A stretch of 19,990 nucleotides of DNA from Cytophagaceae bacterium (GCA_021151805.1 JAGKWN010000077.1:1-19990), one strand, 5' to 3'; shown: positions 1-8,355, counted from the first letter of the stretch. A program made the numbers and translations. The notes: a model not told the origin generated them from the sequence alone.

Positions 1-291
1 ATTAATTATCTCACCATTTATTTTAATAATTAAATTAGGCTGGTTTAAAAAAACTTTCAGTTCCTTTCTTACTCGATTTTGCATGAATGCATTTCCTATT
101 CCCATTATCCCCCAAATCAAAAAAACTTGCCCGAATAGTATTGCTCCGACTTTTAAAGTTTTGTTTTTATTTTTTGGATTACCCCATCGCACACTAAATA
201 GAAAACCAAAGCCCACAATGCTCAGTATAAATGAGGGAATCATCAGACAATATCCCCAGGCTGATAAGAAATTATCTAATACTGCATTCAT
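1..291 (-). CDS. Partial small membrane protein, C-terminus beyond left edge
   Basis: A reading frame opens with ATG at 291 on the minus strand and stays open for 97 codons to the first base of the window, so the C-terminus is missing. The start of the protein reads MNAVLDNFLSAWGYCLMIPS. Two hydrophobic stretches, about residues 8-32 and 50-70, flank a basic loop (RWGNPKNKNK) and look like two membrane helices. A charged, soluble-looking stretch follows. The start lies 13 bases after the stop of the WG-repeat gene on the same strand, so the two are probably co-transcribed. I do not recognise the family. The plus-strand open frame over the same bases has no membrane or domain pattern and is judged a shadow. 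Confidence 0.6.
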   Translation of the reverse strand, partial: MNAVLDNFLSAWGYCLMIPSFILSIVGFGFLFSVRWGNPKNKNKTLKVGAILFGQVFLIWGIMGIGNAFMQNRVRKELKVFLNQPNLIIKINGEIIN

Positions 292-304
292 ATGCTTGGT
301 TAAA

Positions 305-1303
305 TTACTGAGGAATATATTTTATTCCTTGCAAATCGATATAATAGGTTGTTCCCTCCTGTTCAAATGGATAGTAGATATATACATTTTTACGTTCAGC
401 AATATCTTCTGAATGAATAACTTTATCTGAACTATAATATAGTTGCCAGAACAAAATCGAATGTTGTGCTTTCAGCACCCACTTCATTTCCACACAATCA
501 AATATACCTGTTACTTTATAGTTCCCTTCATTATTCATTGGCGTATAACCCAGGAATGAATTGGAAGTGAACGGGTAGTTGAACAACTTCTGATCATCCA
601 GTTTATGCTGACCTGTCAGGCTCATCATGCTCCATTGGTTCGCTTCCATGTTGATAAAAAACCATGTCGTCGCCGGATCATTGGCTAACCGATTCCATAT
701 TATTTTTTTATACTTGAACTCAAACCCTTTGATAATATTGCCTTGTGTATCAATAATACCATACAAGCCTTCTTTGTTTACAACAACAGCCAATTGCTTG
801 CCATGGTCTTTAAACGGATAAACATTCCATGTATGATAGCCTGTTGTATAATAGTAATAAAGACTGGAATAAGTTGCCAACTCTCCCTTAGCATTCACTG
901 TAAAGCCTTTAAAACCGCTGCTTGATGGTATTACTTTAATCAGAGCGTTTTGTGCAACCGAAGGATCGGTTGTACCATTGAAAGGTACTTTATCAAACAG
1001 TATTTTTCCGGATTTTAAAATCATAAAGTAGGTGCTTTCGTAATAACCTTCCATTGCGGGATTGAAAAAACTGAGGCTTTTGTATTTAGGTGTAACAATC
1101 ACTTTTTTTGTTACACGGTGCATATACCCCCATTTATTATTCTGGCGGAAGGGAATAAAGTTTTTCAATTGAGTTGTATCAATCGTAGCGAAATCCTGAC
1201 GGATGATTTCTTCCGGAGTCTGCTGTACATCCTTTATCCCGTTAAACAGGTCTTTGGTAAATATAAAAGATACAAGGGTACTTACAATAAATAAAAGTTT
1301 CAT
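305..1303 (-). CDS. WG-repeat-containing secreted or anchored protein
   Basis: The 332-residue product begins with a short hydrophobic segment (MKLLFIVSTLVSFIFT), probably a signal peptide or single anchor. At least two stretches match the WG (KWG) repeat pattern, in which an aromatic-Gly pair is followed by a short beta strand: NNKWGYMHRVTKKVIVTPKY near residue 55 and EGLYGIIDTQGNIIKGFEF near residue 178. Such repeats form beta-rich binding surfaces. Their ligands are generally unknown and no catalytic motif is visible. The gene lies 63 bases downstream of the OmpA/PD40 gene on the same strand and just upstream of a small membrane protein gene. Envelope location is inferred from the leader and the neighbours; the exact role is unknown. 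Confidence 0.65.
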   Translation of the reverse strand: MKLLFIVSTLVSFIFTKDLFNGIKDVQQTPEEIIRQDFATIDTTQLKNFIPFRQNNKWGYMHRVTKKVIVTPKYKSLSFFNPAMEGYYESTYFMILKSGKILFDKVPFNGTTDPSVAQNALIKVIPSSSGFKGFTVNAKGELATYSSLYYYYTTGYHTWNVYPFKDHGKQLAVVVNKEGLYGIIDTQGNIIKGFEFKYKKIIWNRLANDPATTWFFINMEANQWSMMSLTGQHKLDDQKLFNYPFTSNSFLGYTPMNNEGNYKVTGIFDCVEMKWVLKAQHSILFWQLYYSSDKVIHSEDIAERKNVYIYYPFEQEGTTYYIDLQGIKYIPQ

Positions 1304-1317
1304 AAATCATCTGTATT

Positions 1318-1358
1318 ATTCTTTGAAATAAATTATAAAAATATTCCCATCAAAGAAT
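1318..1358 (-). terminator. Candidate hairpin after the OmpA-family gene
   Basis: The arms 1318-1326 and 1350-1358 pair perfectly over nine bases (ATTCTTTGA with TCAAAGAAT) around a 23-base AT-rich loop. The hairpin begins 8 bases past the OmpA-family stop on the minus strand. The loop is long and there is no clean T run, so it may be a weak terminator or a chance repeat. It also occupies the region where the promoter of the WG-repeat gene would lie. Confidence 0.3.
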
Positions 1359-1366
1359 TTTGCTGA

Positions 1367-2893
1367 TTATTGTACATGCATGATTGTGATTTCCACACGT
1401 CTGTTTTTCTGTCTTCCGGATGCAGAAGCATTTGTTGCAACCGGATGTGCAGTACCCATACCAATCGTTTCAAAATGAATATTGCTCAACCCTTTACCAA
1501 CCAGATATTGTTCAACAGCTTCGGCGCGCTGCTTTGACAGTGTCTGGTTAAAAGCATCTGTACCGGTATTATCTGTATAGCCTGTGATTTTTAATTTCAT
1601 TCCGGGATATTCCATCAGGATCCTGGCAATCCGGTTCAGTTCGGTTGCTGACTCAGGCAGAATATCTGCGCTCGCGCTTTTGAAAAACAAATTATCCAAT
1701 GGAATAGTCGTACCCGCCTGCACCGGAAATAAATACAGATCAAGCGTCTTGATATGTGTGGAGTCTATTTCTTTCGTATCAACATAGTAAGAAAGACTTA
1801 TATATTTATTGACCGCTGCATCGATTCCATATACATAATTTTTTTCCAGGAATAATGTATACTCCCCTGAATTGTTTTCGGTAGAGCTGATGCCATGCTC
1901 TGTAGTAGTCATTAAATCATGATAAGCAACATCTCCATTCAATGGCTTCATGGTAACTCCATCCAGTAACTGTCCACGAACTATATAAATATGCTCAGGC
2001 TGATACAGTTTATCAATTGGAGCTATAAAAATATCTTCTTTACCTATGGAATTTTTTGTCGAAACTACATATCCGAATTTATCACAAGGATCAATGGAGT
2101 AATATGAATCGTACCTGTCAGTATTTATTGCCGGACCTACATTTACAGGAACTGTCCAGTTATTCCAGTCATCACCGATTCGTCTGCTCATATAAATATC
2201 TTTGCTTCCGACTGCACCAGGTCTGTCAGAAGTGAAATACAGGGTTCTGTTATCAGAAGCAATGTAAGGTTCACTTTCATCAAATTCAGTATTCAGCTTA
2301 CTCAACAAAATAGGCTTTGAATAAGTTGTTGCTCCTTCACGGAAAGCTATATACAGATCCTGTCTGTACGAATCCGCTTCCCGGGCAAAAGAAATAATGA
2401 TCGCTTTACCGTTCGGACATAAGGTTAATCCGTTATACTTTCCTTTATCCATTTCAGCTACGTTTCCAATGTTCAGCTTTTCCGGATTTGACCAACCATC
2501 TTTTGTATGCCTGGTAATGAAATAACCGCGTTCTTTATATACACCATTTATATAAGCACCTCTTATGATCAGTGTATTGCCGGCAGGATCAGCGGCTTCA
2601 ACACTATTCGTTAAAAATGAATTGAGGGGATAAGGCATATGCACACGCGGCCCCCACACACCATTTATATCTTTTTCTGAATACCAGATATCCTGCGTTG
2701 ACTTCTGAGTAGAAGCTTTATAATTGGATGGATGATCCTGTACAACAAAATACATTCTGTTACCGCCTGCAGTAATCACCGGATTCAATTCAGCATATGC
2801 ACTGTTGATATTCTTGCCGATGTTGACCAATTGCCCGGAACTTAAATTATTAAAACATACGAAAGCAAAACAAACTGCATAGATTTTTTTCAT
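1367..2893 (-). CDS. OmpA-family outer-membrane protein with PD40 repeats
   Basis: The 508-residue product has a signal peptide (MKKIYAVCFAFVCFNNLSSG, cleavage near Q21). The middle carries PD40/WD40-like beta-propeller repeats; the clearest is near residues 205-237 with YIASDNRTLYFTSDRPGA followed by KDIYMSRR. A beta-sandwich-like segment follows (about 300-390). The C-terminal 110 residues are an OmpA domain with FFKSASADILPES, ITGYTDNTGTD, LSKQRAEAVEQYL and a final NRRVEI. In this family the conserved Asp and Arg around these motifs bind the peptidoglycan peptide. The architecture, propeller then OmpA, is common in Bacteroidota outer-membrane proteins. The likely role is anchoring the envelope or a surface complex to peptidoglycan. 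No gliding or type IX secretion partner is visible next to it, so a link to those is not claimed. Confidence 0.88.
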   Translation of the reverse strand: MKKIYAVCFAFVCFNNLSSGQLVNIGKNINSAYAELNPVITAGGNRMYFVVQDHPSNYKASTQKSTQDIWYSEKDINGVWGPRVHMPYPLNSFLTNSVEAADPAGNTLIIRGAYINGVYKERGYFITRHTKDGWSNPEKLNIGNVAEMDKGKYNGLTLCPNGKAIIISFAREADSYRQDLYIAFREGATTYSKPILLSKLNTEFDESEPYIASDNRTLYFTSDRPGAVGSKDIYMSRRIGDDWNNWTVPVNVGPAINTDRYDSYYSIDPCDKFGYVVSTKNSIGKEDIFIAPIDKLYQPEHIYIVRGQLLDGVTMKPLNGDVAYHDLMTTTEHGISSTENNSGEYTLFLEKNYVYGIDAAVNKYISLSYYVDTKEIDSTHIKTLDLYLFPVQAGTTIPLDNLFFKSASADILPESATELNRIARILMEYPGMKLKITGYTDNTGTDAFNQTLSKQRAEAVEQYLVGKGLSNIHFETIGMGTAHPVATNASASGRQKNRRVEITIMHVQ

Positions 2894-3012
2894 AGTTCAA
2901 TTATTAAAATGAATTTATTCAGAAATACTCTTAAAAAACTTGTATGAATAAATGTAAAAACATTCATTAATGAAATGTATGACCAGAGTCATCTTATTAA
3001 AAATTAAATACA

Positions 3013-3066
3013 ATGCCTGAATAATAATTCTGTAAGCAGATATTCTGCAGGTTATTATTCAGGCAT
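3013..3066 (-). terminator. Strong hairpin between the small secreted gene and the OmpA gene
   Basis: The arms 3013-3027 and 3052-3066 are perfectly complementary over 15 bases (ATGCCTGAATAATAA and its reverse complement). A small internal hairpin (GCAGA-TAT-TCTGC, 3036-3048) sits inside. On the minus strand the stem is followed by a T-rich tail (TTGTATTTAATTTTTAA). It lies 71 bases after the stop of the 3138-3569 gene and 120 bases before the OmpA start, so termination is the simplest reading. Confidence 0.6.
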
Positions 3067-3137
3067 GAAGATAAATCGTCAGATATTGCTATAAAAAATG
3101 AGGCCGTTCTTAATCTTTCATTTTTAAAGTCTGATGT

Positions 3138-3569
3138 TTATTTTAATTCCAGGGTAAAAGAATCATCCCATTTGAAACCATTAACAATCCAACCCTTTTC
3201 ATTTTTATAATAGGTGATCATTAAACGGATTGCTGCATGTTCATACTTTACAAGATAGGTCTCCCTGATTACAAAATCCGAAATTGTTTCATTTTTAATT
3301 TTGATAAATCCAAACGAACTACCGAAGCGCTCTTTAACGATCTCCAGTTGCGTCAACGTTTTTTGTTCCACTGCATCAAGCTCATTTTGTGGCATGGGCC
3401 AATAAGGTGTCAACTCTGCAAACACTTCTGGAATTTTATTTTCTTTAAAGAGGGAAGCAACTTTTTTTGATAATTCCTGGGTTGCTGCCACATCTTTCAA
3501 TACTTTTTTCTGAGCGAACAAACTAACATGCACCAAACACAGTACAGCTAAAATCAGCACCTTTTTCAT
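3138..3569 (-). CDS. Small secreted protein of unknown family
   Basis: I place the start at the ATG at 3569, giving 143 residues, because this yields a proper signal peptide (MKKVLILAVLCLVHVSLFAQ). The longer frame from 3617 would put 16 polar residues in front of it. The mature protein has a helical first half (ATQELSKKVASLFKENKIPE) and a beta-rich second half ending GWIVNGFKWDDSFTLELK. This pattern is reminiscent of small NTF2-like/DUF3887-type secreted proteins, but I cannot confirm membership. It lies 58 bases downstream of the TonB-dependent receptor on the same strand and may be co-transcribed with it. A strong hairpin follows. Function unknown; periplasmic or exported location is inferred from the leader. 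Confidence 0.7.
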   Translation of the reverse strand: MKKVLILAVLCLVHVSLFAQKKVLKDVAATQELSKKVASLFKENKIPEVFAELTPYWPMPQNELDAVEQKTLTQLEIVKERFGSSFGFIKIKNETISDFVIRETYLVKYEHAAIRLMITYYKNEKGWIVNGFKWDDSFTLELK

Positions 3570-3627
3570 ATCTATATTATTTAATTGTTTAACGATTCTA
3601 ACATACATTTCAAGCAAACATCTATAC

Positions 3628-5673
3628 TTAAAACGTACAGCTCATACCCGCATAATAATTCCGTAAAGGTGCTGCATTATAGTAGCGACCTCCGAAAGCA
3701 TTCAGATCGTTACCAAGGCTATATTGCTGGTTCAGCAAATTGTCTGCTCCCGTAAATATATTTAGCAGGATTTTTTTAAGAGGTATATCTATCCCCAGCT
3801 TTGACTGCAGCAGATGATATTCATCCGCATAAGCTGTATTTGAATCATTCAAAGGAATTCTTCCGGTATAGTTATATTGCACATACCAGTAAACACCTTT
3901 CGCGAAGCGCATAAACAAACTGCTTACCACAACAGTGCGCGGCACGCCGGTTAAGCGATTACCGGAAAAACTTGTTTGTCCCATGCTGTAATCTGTAAAT
4001 GAAAATACATACCAGGTCGTGCTGTTCTTACATTCGATTGCCCTCAACAGACCGTGATTCCTGGATGGAAGCAACTGGTAGCTCAGCTGCGTTTCGAGCC
4101 CTCGCTGGCTGGTACCGCCGGCATTTACAAAATACTGATTGTTGTTTACATCGGTACGACTAACAATTGCCTGCTGCAGCGCATAATAAAAAACCGCTGC
4201 ATCGGCACGCAGACGGTTGTTCTCAAAACGCAATCCGGTTTCGTAATTCCAGCCATATTCCGGCTGCAGGTCTGTATGTACAAGCTGATCGTTTGGTCGT
4301 ACCTCGGCAATGGTTGGCGGAGAATAACCTTTACTTACCGAAGCCCGCCATAACAGTTGTTTACGCAGCCTATACGAAACAGCAATCCGCGGCATTAACT
4401 GATAAGCAAATGTCTGCTCGGTCCAGTTTTGCTCCAACGACGGAGAACGATATCTATATTTATATTGATTCAGACTCAATCCTGCTTCAACTACAATACG
4501 GCTGAAGATAGTCGCCGAGAATTGTGTGAACATGAAATACTGTCGCGCATGCAAATCTGTAGCCACAAGCAAGGTGTCTTTTGTTCCCGCATCATTCCTG
4601 TAGTTCGAAATAGCAGATATTGTTTTCTGCCATTCTATTCCCGCATTCCAGTTCCATAAAAAACGGTGATTAGTATTTACTGAAGCTTCCAGGTAGGTAC
4701 GTGTACCGTAGGTAGATTCCTTCCTGATTTCATAATTCGTAATCGCTGGATTTTCCAGATCAGTCTTTGTAGCAAACACGGTGATCACATGACGGAAATA
4801 TTTTCCTAAACGGGCTTCATGGCCCAAGCCTCCATAAAAAGTACGATTTGTAATTTGTGCCTGCTGCTGTTCTGCACCAGGCATGGGCCCGCTCACCGGA
4901 CGCGCAGCTGCCGGATTTGACTGATACTCTTTCAGTGTTAACCCGCCGGGTGTTTGATAATTCAGGTCTGAATAAAAAGCAAGCGCTTTAATACGTTTGT
5001 TTTTATGATAGTCAGCATAGTATGAAGCCTGGTAAAACTGCCGTTTCATGGCACTCTGTGCTCTATATCCATCTGAGCGCTGGTATGCCTGGTTGATGGT
5101 CAAATACTGCTTCTTCCATTTTTGCTGCAGATGAATATTCTGATGAAACAATCCGTAAGACCCTCCTGTAGCAGACACCTTCAATTGACTGGTATCATGC
5201 TGCTCATAGGAGCGCAAGCGCGCTACTCCACCGGTGTTTGCACCATACAAACTACCGTAAGGACCTTTCCAGATTTCCATGCTACTGATCGCAGCAGCAT
5301 CCAGGGAGTTTAAATAAGTATTACCACCGGCATCTGTCAAAAGAAAATCATCGAAATATATTTTCACATTGCGTACCCCAAAAGGACTGCGTAGTAAACT
5401 TCCGCGTATGGATAAGCGATAACTTCCGGGAGAACGCTCTTCCATGCGCACCCCTGGTAATGTATTCAAGCCGGGAAGCAGTGTAAACGATGGCTGATGC
5501 TCTGTTGGTTTTATTGAATCCACCGATGCCGGCGATTGTTTTAAACTGAGGCTGTGAAACACAATCATACTGTCTTCATAAAAAAGTGTCGTATCGATCT
5601 GCGCAAGCACCGTTGATCTGCAAGAAAAAAACAGAACAATAAAAAATAGAATACGGAAAATCGGTTTCTGCAT
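3628..5673 (-). CDS. TonB-dependent outer-membrane receptor (possible PqqU-like)
   Basis: The 681-residue protein has an N-terminal signal peptide ending near LAQ (residues 23-25). A plug domain follows (roughly 55-160) with LSIRGSLLRSPFGVRNVKIY, then FDDFLLTDAGG and EIWKGPYGSLYGANTGGV. The rest is beta-barrel with many alternating aromatic strands, ending in a terminal Phe (AGMSCTF). It lacks the N-terminal carboxypeptidase-like domain of SusC-type receptors and has no SusD neighbour, so it is a classic small-ligand receptor powered by TonB-ExbB-ExbD. The RS..GVR..x.IY.D pattern in the plug recalls the YncD/PqqU receptor, which imports PQQ in E. coli. That resemblance is from memory. It is transcribed away from a PQQ-type dehydrogenase gene 142 bases distant, which fits the idea. 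An iron-chelate or cobalamin ligand remains possible. Confidence 0.9.
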   Translation of the reverse strand: MQKPIFRILFFIVLFFSCRSTVLAQIDTTLFYEDSMIVFHSLSLKQSPASVDSIKPTEHQPSFTLLPGLNTLPGVRMEERSPGSYRLSIRGSLLRSPFGVRNVKIYFDDFLLTDAGGNTYLNSLDAAAISSMEIWKGPYGSLYGANTGGVARLRSYEQHDTSQLKVSATGGSYGLFHQNIHLQQKWKKQYLTINQAYQRSDGYRAQSAMKRQFYQASYYADYHKNKRIKALAFYSDLNYQTPGGLTLKEYQSNPAAARPVSGPMPGAEQQQAQITNRTFYGGLGHEARLGKYFRHVITVFATKTDLENPAITNYEIRKESTYGTRTYLEASVNTNHRFLWNWNAGIEWQKTISAISNYRNDAGTKDTLLVATDLHARQYFMFTQFSATIFSRIVVEAGLSLNQYKYRYRSPSLEQNWTEQTFAYQLMPRIAVSYRLRKQLLWRASVSKGYSPPTIAEVRPNDQLVHTDLQPEYGWNYETGLRFENNRLRADAAVFYYALQQAIVSRTDVNNNQYFVNAGGTSQRGLETQLSYQLLPSRNHGLLRAIECKNSTTWYVFSFTDYSMGQTSFSGNRLTGVPRTVVVSSLFMRFAKGVYWYVQYNYTGRIPLNDSNTAYADEYHLLQSKLGIDIPLKKILLNIFTGADNLLNQQYSLGNDLNAFGGRYYNAAPLRNYYAGMSCTF

Positions 5674-5815
5674 ATTTCAAAAATAAGAAATCTTATGGTA
5701 TGAAATTCAAGGATTAAAACAATTATTATCTAATCAGAATGTTAGTCCGACATGTTTAGGTTTTATTTCCCAAAAAATTACTATCTTCAATACTAAAACA
5801 CTCCACATAAATCGT
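5674..5815. promoter_or_regulatory. Divergent promoter region, receptor / PQQ dehydrogenase
   Basis: The 142 bases separate two divergent starts and must hold both promoters. On the plus strand TATCTTCA at 5782-5789 resembles the Bacteroidota -7 box (TAnnTTTG), 26 bases before the dehydrogenase ATG; a weak T-rich -33 candidate lies near 5760-5764. On the minus strand TATTTTTG at 5685-5678 fits the -7 box, with a TTG about 22 bases upstream, but it would give an almost leaderless receptor mRNA. The individual boxes are tentative. Confidence 0.4.
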
Positions 5816-7081
5816 ATGCGTGCCTCATCCCTGTTCAAAGTATTCGTCTTAACTCTTTTCATAAGTCTTCAACAAAGCCAGGCGCAAACATTAACACCTG
5901 ACTCTAAAAAAAGCATTATTGTTCAGAAGGGTTTTAACGTAGTGACCGTTGTACCTTCCCTTGGTCGTGCCCGCCACATTGCTGTAGATAAGCAGGGCAC
6001 TGTTTATGTCAGAATGAATGAACTGAATATTGATGGCAAAGGCATTGTATTGGTAAAAGACACAACCGGAGACGGCAAGGCAGATGTGATAAAATCTTAT
6101 GGTGATTTCACTGGTACAGGAATAGCACTTTACAAAAACTATGTGTATGCATCCTCAGATTCTGTTGTATTCAGATATGCACTTACTGCAAACGGAATTG
6201 ATGAAAATAAATTAGATACCATCGTCAATGGACTTCCTTTTAATCCGCAGCATGGTTCAAAAAATATTGTGATTGATGAAAACGGAAAGTTGTATGTGAA
6301 TATCGGAGCACCGTCCAACGCTTGTCAGGAAGCTGACCGTACGAAAGGTTCAAAAGGCATGGATCCTTGTCCGCTGTTGGAAAACTACGGTGGCATCTGG
6401 CAGTTTGATGCCAACAAATTAAATCAGCAACAATCTGATGGTATTCGATATGCCTCCGGCCTGCGTAATTGTGTAGCGATGGACTGGGATGTAACAAGCA
6501 AACACTTATATGCCTTGCCCCATGGGCGCGACCAGCTGAACACCTTGTATCCGCAGTTTTATACCAATGAACAAAATGCAGAACTTCCTTCTGAAGAATT
6601 ATTTCTTATAAACAAAGGTGGATCGTATGGCTGGCCGTACTGCTACTTCGATCACCTGCAAAACAAAAAATTATTATCACCTGAATATGGCGGGAATGGC
6701 CAGATAACCGGCAGATGTGATACCACGCAAAAACCGATCATGGCATTCCCCGGTCACTGGGCTCCGAATGATTTACTTTTCTACCATGGCAACATGTTTC
6801 CTGAAAGATATAAGAATGGCGTATTCATTGCTTTCCACGGATCTTGGAATCGTGCACCATTAAAGCAAGGCGGCTACTTTGTTGCCTTTGTACCCATGAA
6901 AGATGGTAAACCTACTGGTACCTGGGAAGTTTTTGCAGAAGGATTTGCAGGCGGTAAAGAAATCGCAAGTCCGAATGACGCGAAACACAGGCCTATGGGT
7001 TTGGCAGAAGGACCAGATGGATCGCTCTATATTTCAGATTCTGTTGCAGGAACCATTTACCGGATATATTATACAAAATAA
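5816..7081 (+). CDS. PQQ-dependent sorbosone/glucose-dehydrogenase-like periplasmic enzyme
   Basis: The 421-residue protein has a signal peptide (cleavage near SQAQ, residues 21-24) and the six-bladed propeller of soluble glucose/sorbosone dehydrogenases. Hallmarks are SGLRNCVAMDWD, HGRDQL (236-239 for HGRD), NAELPSEELFLI, GGSYGWPYCYFD, FPGHWAPNDLLFYHG, FHGSWNRAP (HGSWNRAP is 341-348) and HRPMGLAEGPDGSLYISD near the end. These match the L-sorbosone dehydrogenase-like branch closely. Members use PQQ and calcium to oxidise aldoses or related sugars in the periplasm and pass electrons to a cytochrome. The c-type cytochrome gene starts 3 bases after this stop, a clear operon. The substrate cannot be read from the sequence, and PQQ use is inferred from the family. 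No PQQ biosynthesis genes lie in the window. Confidence 0.88.
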   Translation: MRASSLFKVFVLTLFISLQQSQAQTLTPDSKKSIIVQKGFNVVTVVPSLGRARHIAVDKQGTVYVRMNELNIDGKGIVLVKDTTGDGKADVIKSYGDFTGTGIALYKNYVYASSDSVVFRYALTANGIDENKLDTIVNGLPFNPQHGSKNIVIDENGKLYVNIGAPSNACQEADRTKGSKGMDPCPLLENYGGIWQFDANKLNQQQSDGIRYASGLRNCVAMDWDVTSKHLYALPHGRDQLNTLYPQFYTNEQNAELPSEELFLINKGGSYGWPYCYFDHLQNKKLLSPEYGGNGQITGRCDTTQKPIMAFPGHWAPNDLLFYHGNMFPERYKNGVFIAFHGSWNRAPLKQGGYFVAFVPMKDGKPTGTWEVFAEGFAGGKEIASPNDAKHRPMGLAEGPDGSLYISDSVAGTIYRIYYTK

Positions 7082-7084
7082 ATT

Positions 7085-7507
7085 ATGAAGAAATTAATTG
7101 CGTTGCTTCTTCTTTTTGTGGTTTGTGTTATCTGCTTGCAAAGTCTGAATGCTGAAACCACAGTTTCAAAAAAGAACACCGGTGTACATCCCGGCAAAGC
7201 AATCTACGATACCTATTGTTTAACCTGCCACCAGGCTGATGGCTTTGGTGTGCCAGGCCTTAACCCTCCTATCGTAAAAACAGAGTGGGTACTGGGTGAT
7301 AAAACACGATTGATCAATGTGTTGTTGAAAGGCCTGAACACGCCATTAAATATAAACGGACAAACCTACCGGAACCCAATGCCTTCACACGCATTCTTAA
7401 CCGATCAGGAAATTGCCCATGTGCTAACATATGTGCGATCAAACTTTGGCAACAAAGCTTCTGCTGTAACTGTCGCAGAAGTTCAACTTGCGAGAGGGGC
7501 TAAATAA
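7085..7507 (+). CDS. Monohaem c-type cytochrome, electron acceptor of the dehydrogenase
   Basis: The 140-residue product has a signal peptide (residues 1-23, ending SLNA) and one haem-binding site, C45-L-T-C48-H49. The probable axial Met ligand is M99 in YRNPMPSHAF. The closing helix is DQEIAHVLTYVRSNFGN, typical of class I cytochrome c domains that ride with quinoprotein dehydrogenases. It is exported and loaded with haem in the periplasm. The gene starts 3 bases after the PQQ-type dehydrogenase stop, so the two are co-transcribed and probably form an electron-transfer pair. Electrons would then go to the respiratory chain; the final acceptor is not visible here. It ends 20 bases before the convergent phosphodiester glycosidase gene. 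Confidence 0.92.
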   Translation: MKKLIALLLLFVVCVICLQSLNAETTVSKKNTGVHPGKAIYDTYCLTCHQADGFGVPGLNPPIVKTEWVLGDKTRLINVLLKGLNTPLNINGQTYRNPMPSHAFLTDQEIAHVLTYVRSNFGNKASAVTVAEVQLARGAK

Positions 7508-7527
7508 AAATCCTAACCTGATCACGA

Positions 7528-8256
7528 CTATTTCATCTTCTCTATCACGCCAATCATAACACCAAAATTACCGTCTGTCTGAATCCAGCGTTTTTCGGGT
7601 AGATACGTGCGTGATACAAAACCGTCAAGATACAAGGCGTTTGTACAGCCTGCCTTTTGAAAATAAACTGCGAAGTCATAAAAATTTATTTCTCTGGTTG
7701 ACATCACAAAAAGCGCTTTACCATTGGGAAGAATGCCTACTCCATTCCTGAAGTTCAGGTTGGTTGAGCCTTTTACAAATGATGGGTGAATCTGTCCGTC
7801 GATCAGCAGCATTGGCCCTGACTGCGTTGCAAACGAAACATTACCTGTATTGGTAAAATTTTCTGTTTTACAAACAAGTGCCTTGCGATCTGTCGTGATA
7901 TAAAAGATACCATTCGGTTTTAAATAAAAATTTCCGTGACCAGTAGCATTATTAATAGCAACAAGCGTTTTCTTATTTTGGATAAAAAGTCCCAGCGGTG
8001 AATTGTCTTCTTTATACATACCTGCATTCATGGCAAATACAAGTGTGGAGTCTTTACTCTCAACAAACCTTTTCAGGTTTTGAATGCTTTTCAAAATTTC
8101 ACCCTGATCATTTTTCCAATACAACTTTAAATCCTGTTTGGCAGGATCAACCGTATACGATATAAACTCCTGTTCCTGATTTTTGTGCATGGTGAATGCT
8201 GCCAGGAATGCAGTCAGAAGTATGGTTGCCGTGAGTAGAAAGTGTATTCGTTTCAT
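7528..8256 (-). CDS. Phosphodiester glycosidase family protein (NAGPA/DUF2233)
   Basis: The 242-residue protein starts with a hydrophobic leader (residues 5-22) that is a signal peptide or anchor. The core matches the phosphodiester glycosidase domain: VFAMNAGMYKED near residue 75, SPLGLFIQ, YLKPNGIFYI, TQSGPMLLIDGQIHPSF, RNGVGILPNGKALFVMS and ALYLDGFVSRTYLP near the C-terminus. The family is named for the human uncovering enzyme that removes N-acetylglucosamine from a phosphodiester. Bacterial members act on sugar phosphodiesters in the envelope, usually with unknown substrate. It is convergent with the cytochrome operon and shows no evident functional tie to it. It stands alone, with its own upstream gap of about 150 bases. 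Confidence 0.82.
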   Translation of the reverse strand: MKRIHFLLTATILLTAFLAAFTMHKNQEQEFISYTVDPAKQDLKLYWKNDQGEILKSIQNLKRFVESKDSTLVFAMNAGMYKEDNSPLGLFIQNKKTLVAINNATGHGNFYLKPNGIFYITTDRKALVCKTENFTNTGNVSFATQSGPMLLIDGQIHPSFVKGSTNLNFRNGVGILPNGKALFVMSTREINFYDFAVYFQKAGCTNALYLDGFVSRTYLPEKRWIQTDGNFGVMIGVIEKMK

Positions 8257-8355
8257 AGGATTGTTCTTTAATGGTACATTATGAAAACGACTAGGGTTAT
8301 GTGTTTAACGAAACAAAAACGAATCAGGTTTTGAGTTATTGTTGATATAAAACAA

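Noticed and set aside
83..412. 109-codon plus-strand open frame at the left edge
   Set aside because: It overlaps two better minus-strand frames, and its protein has no leader, domain or membrane logic.
4054..4659. Three overlapping plus-strand frames inside the TonB receptor
   Set aside because: They are antisense to a well-supported receptor gene, mutually overlapping and without recognisable motifs.
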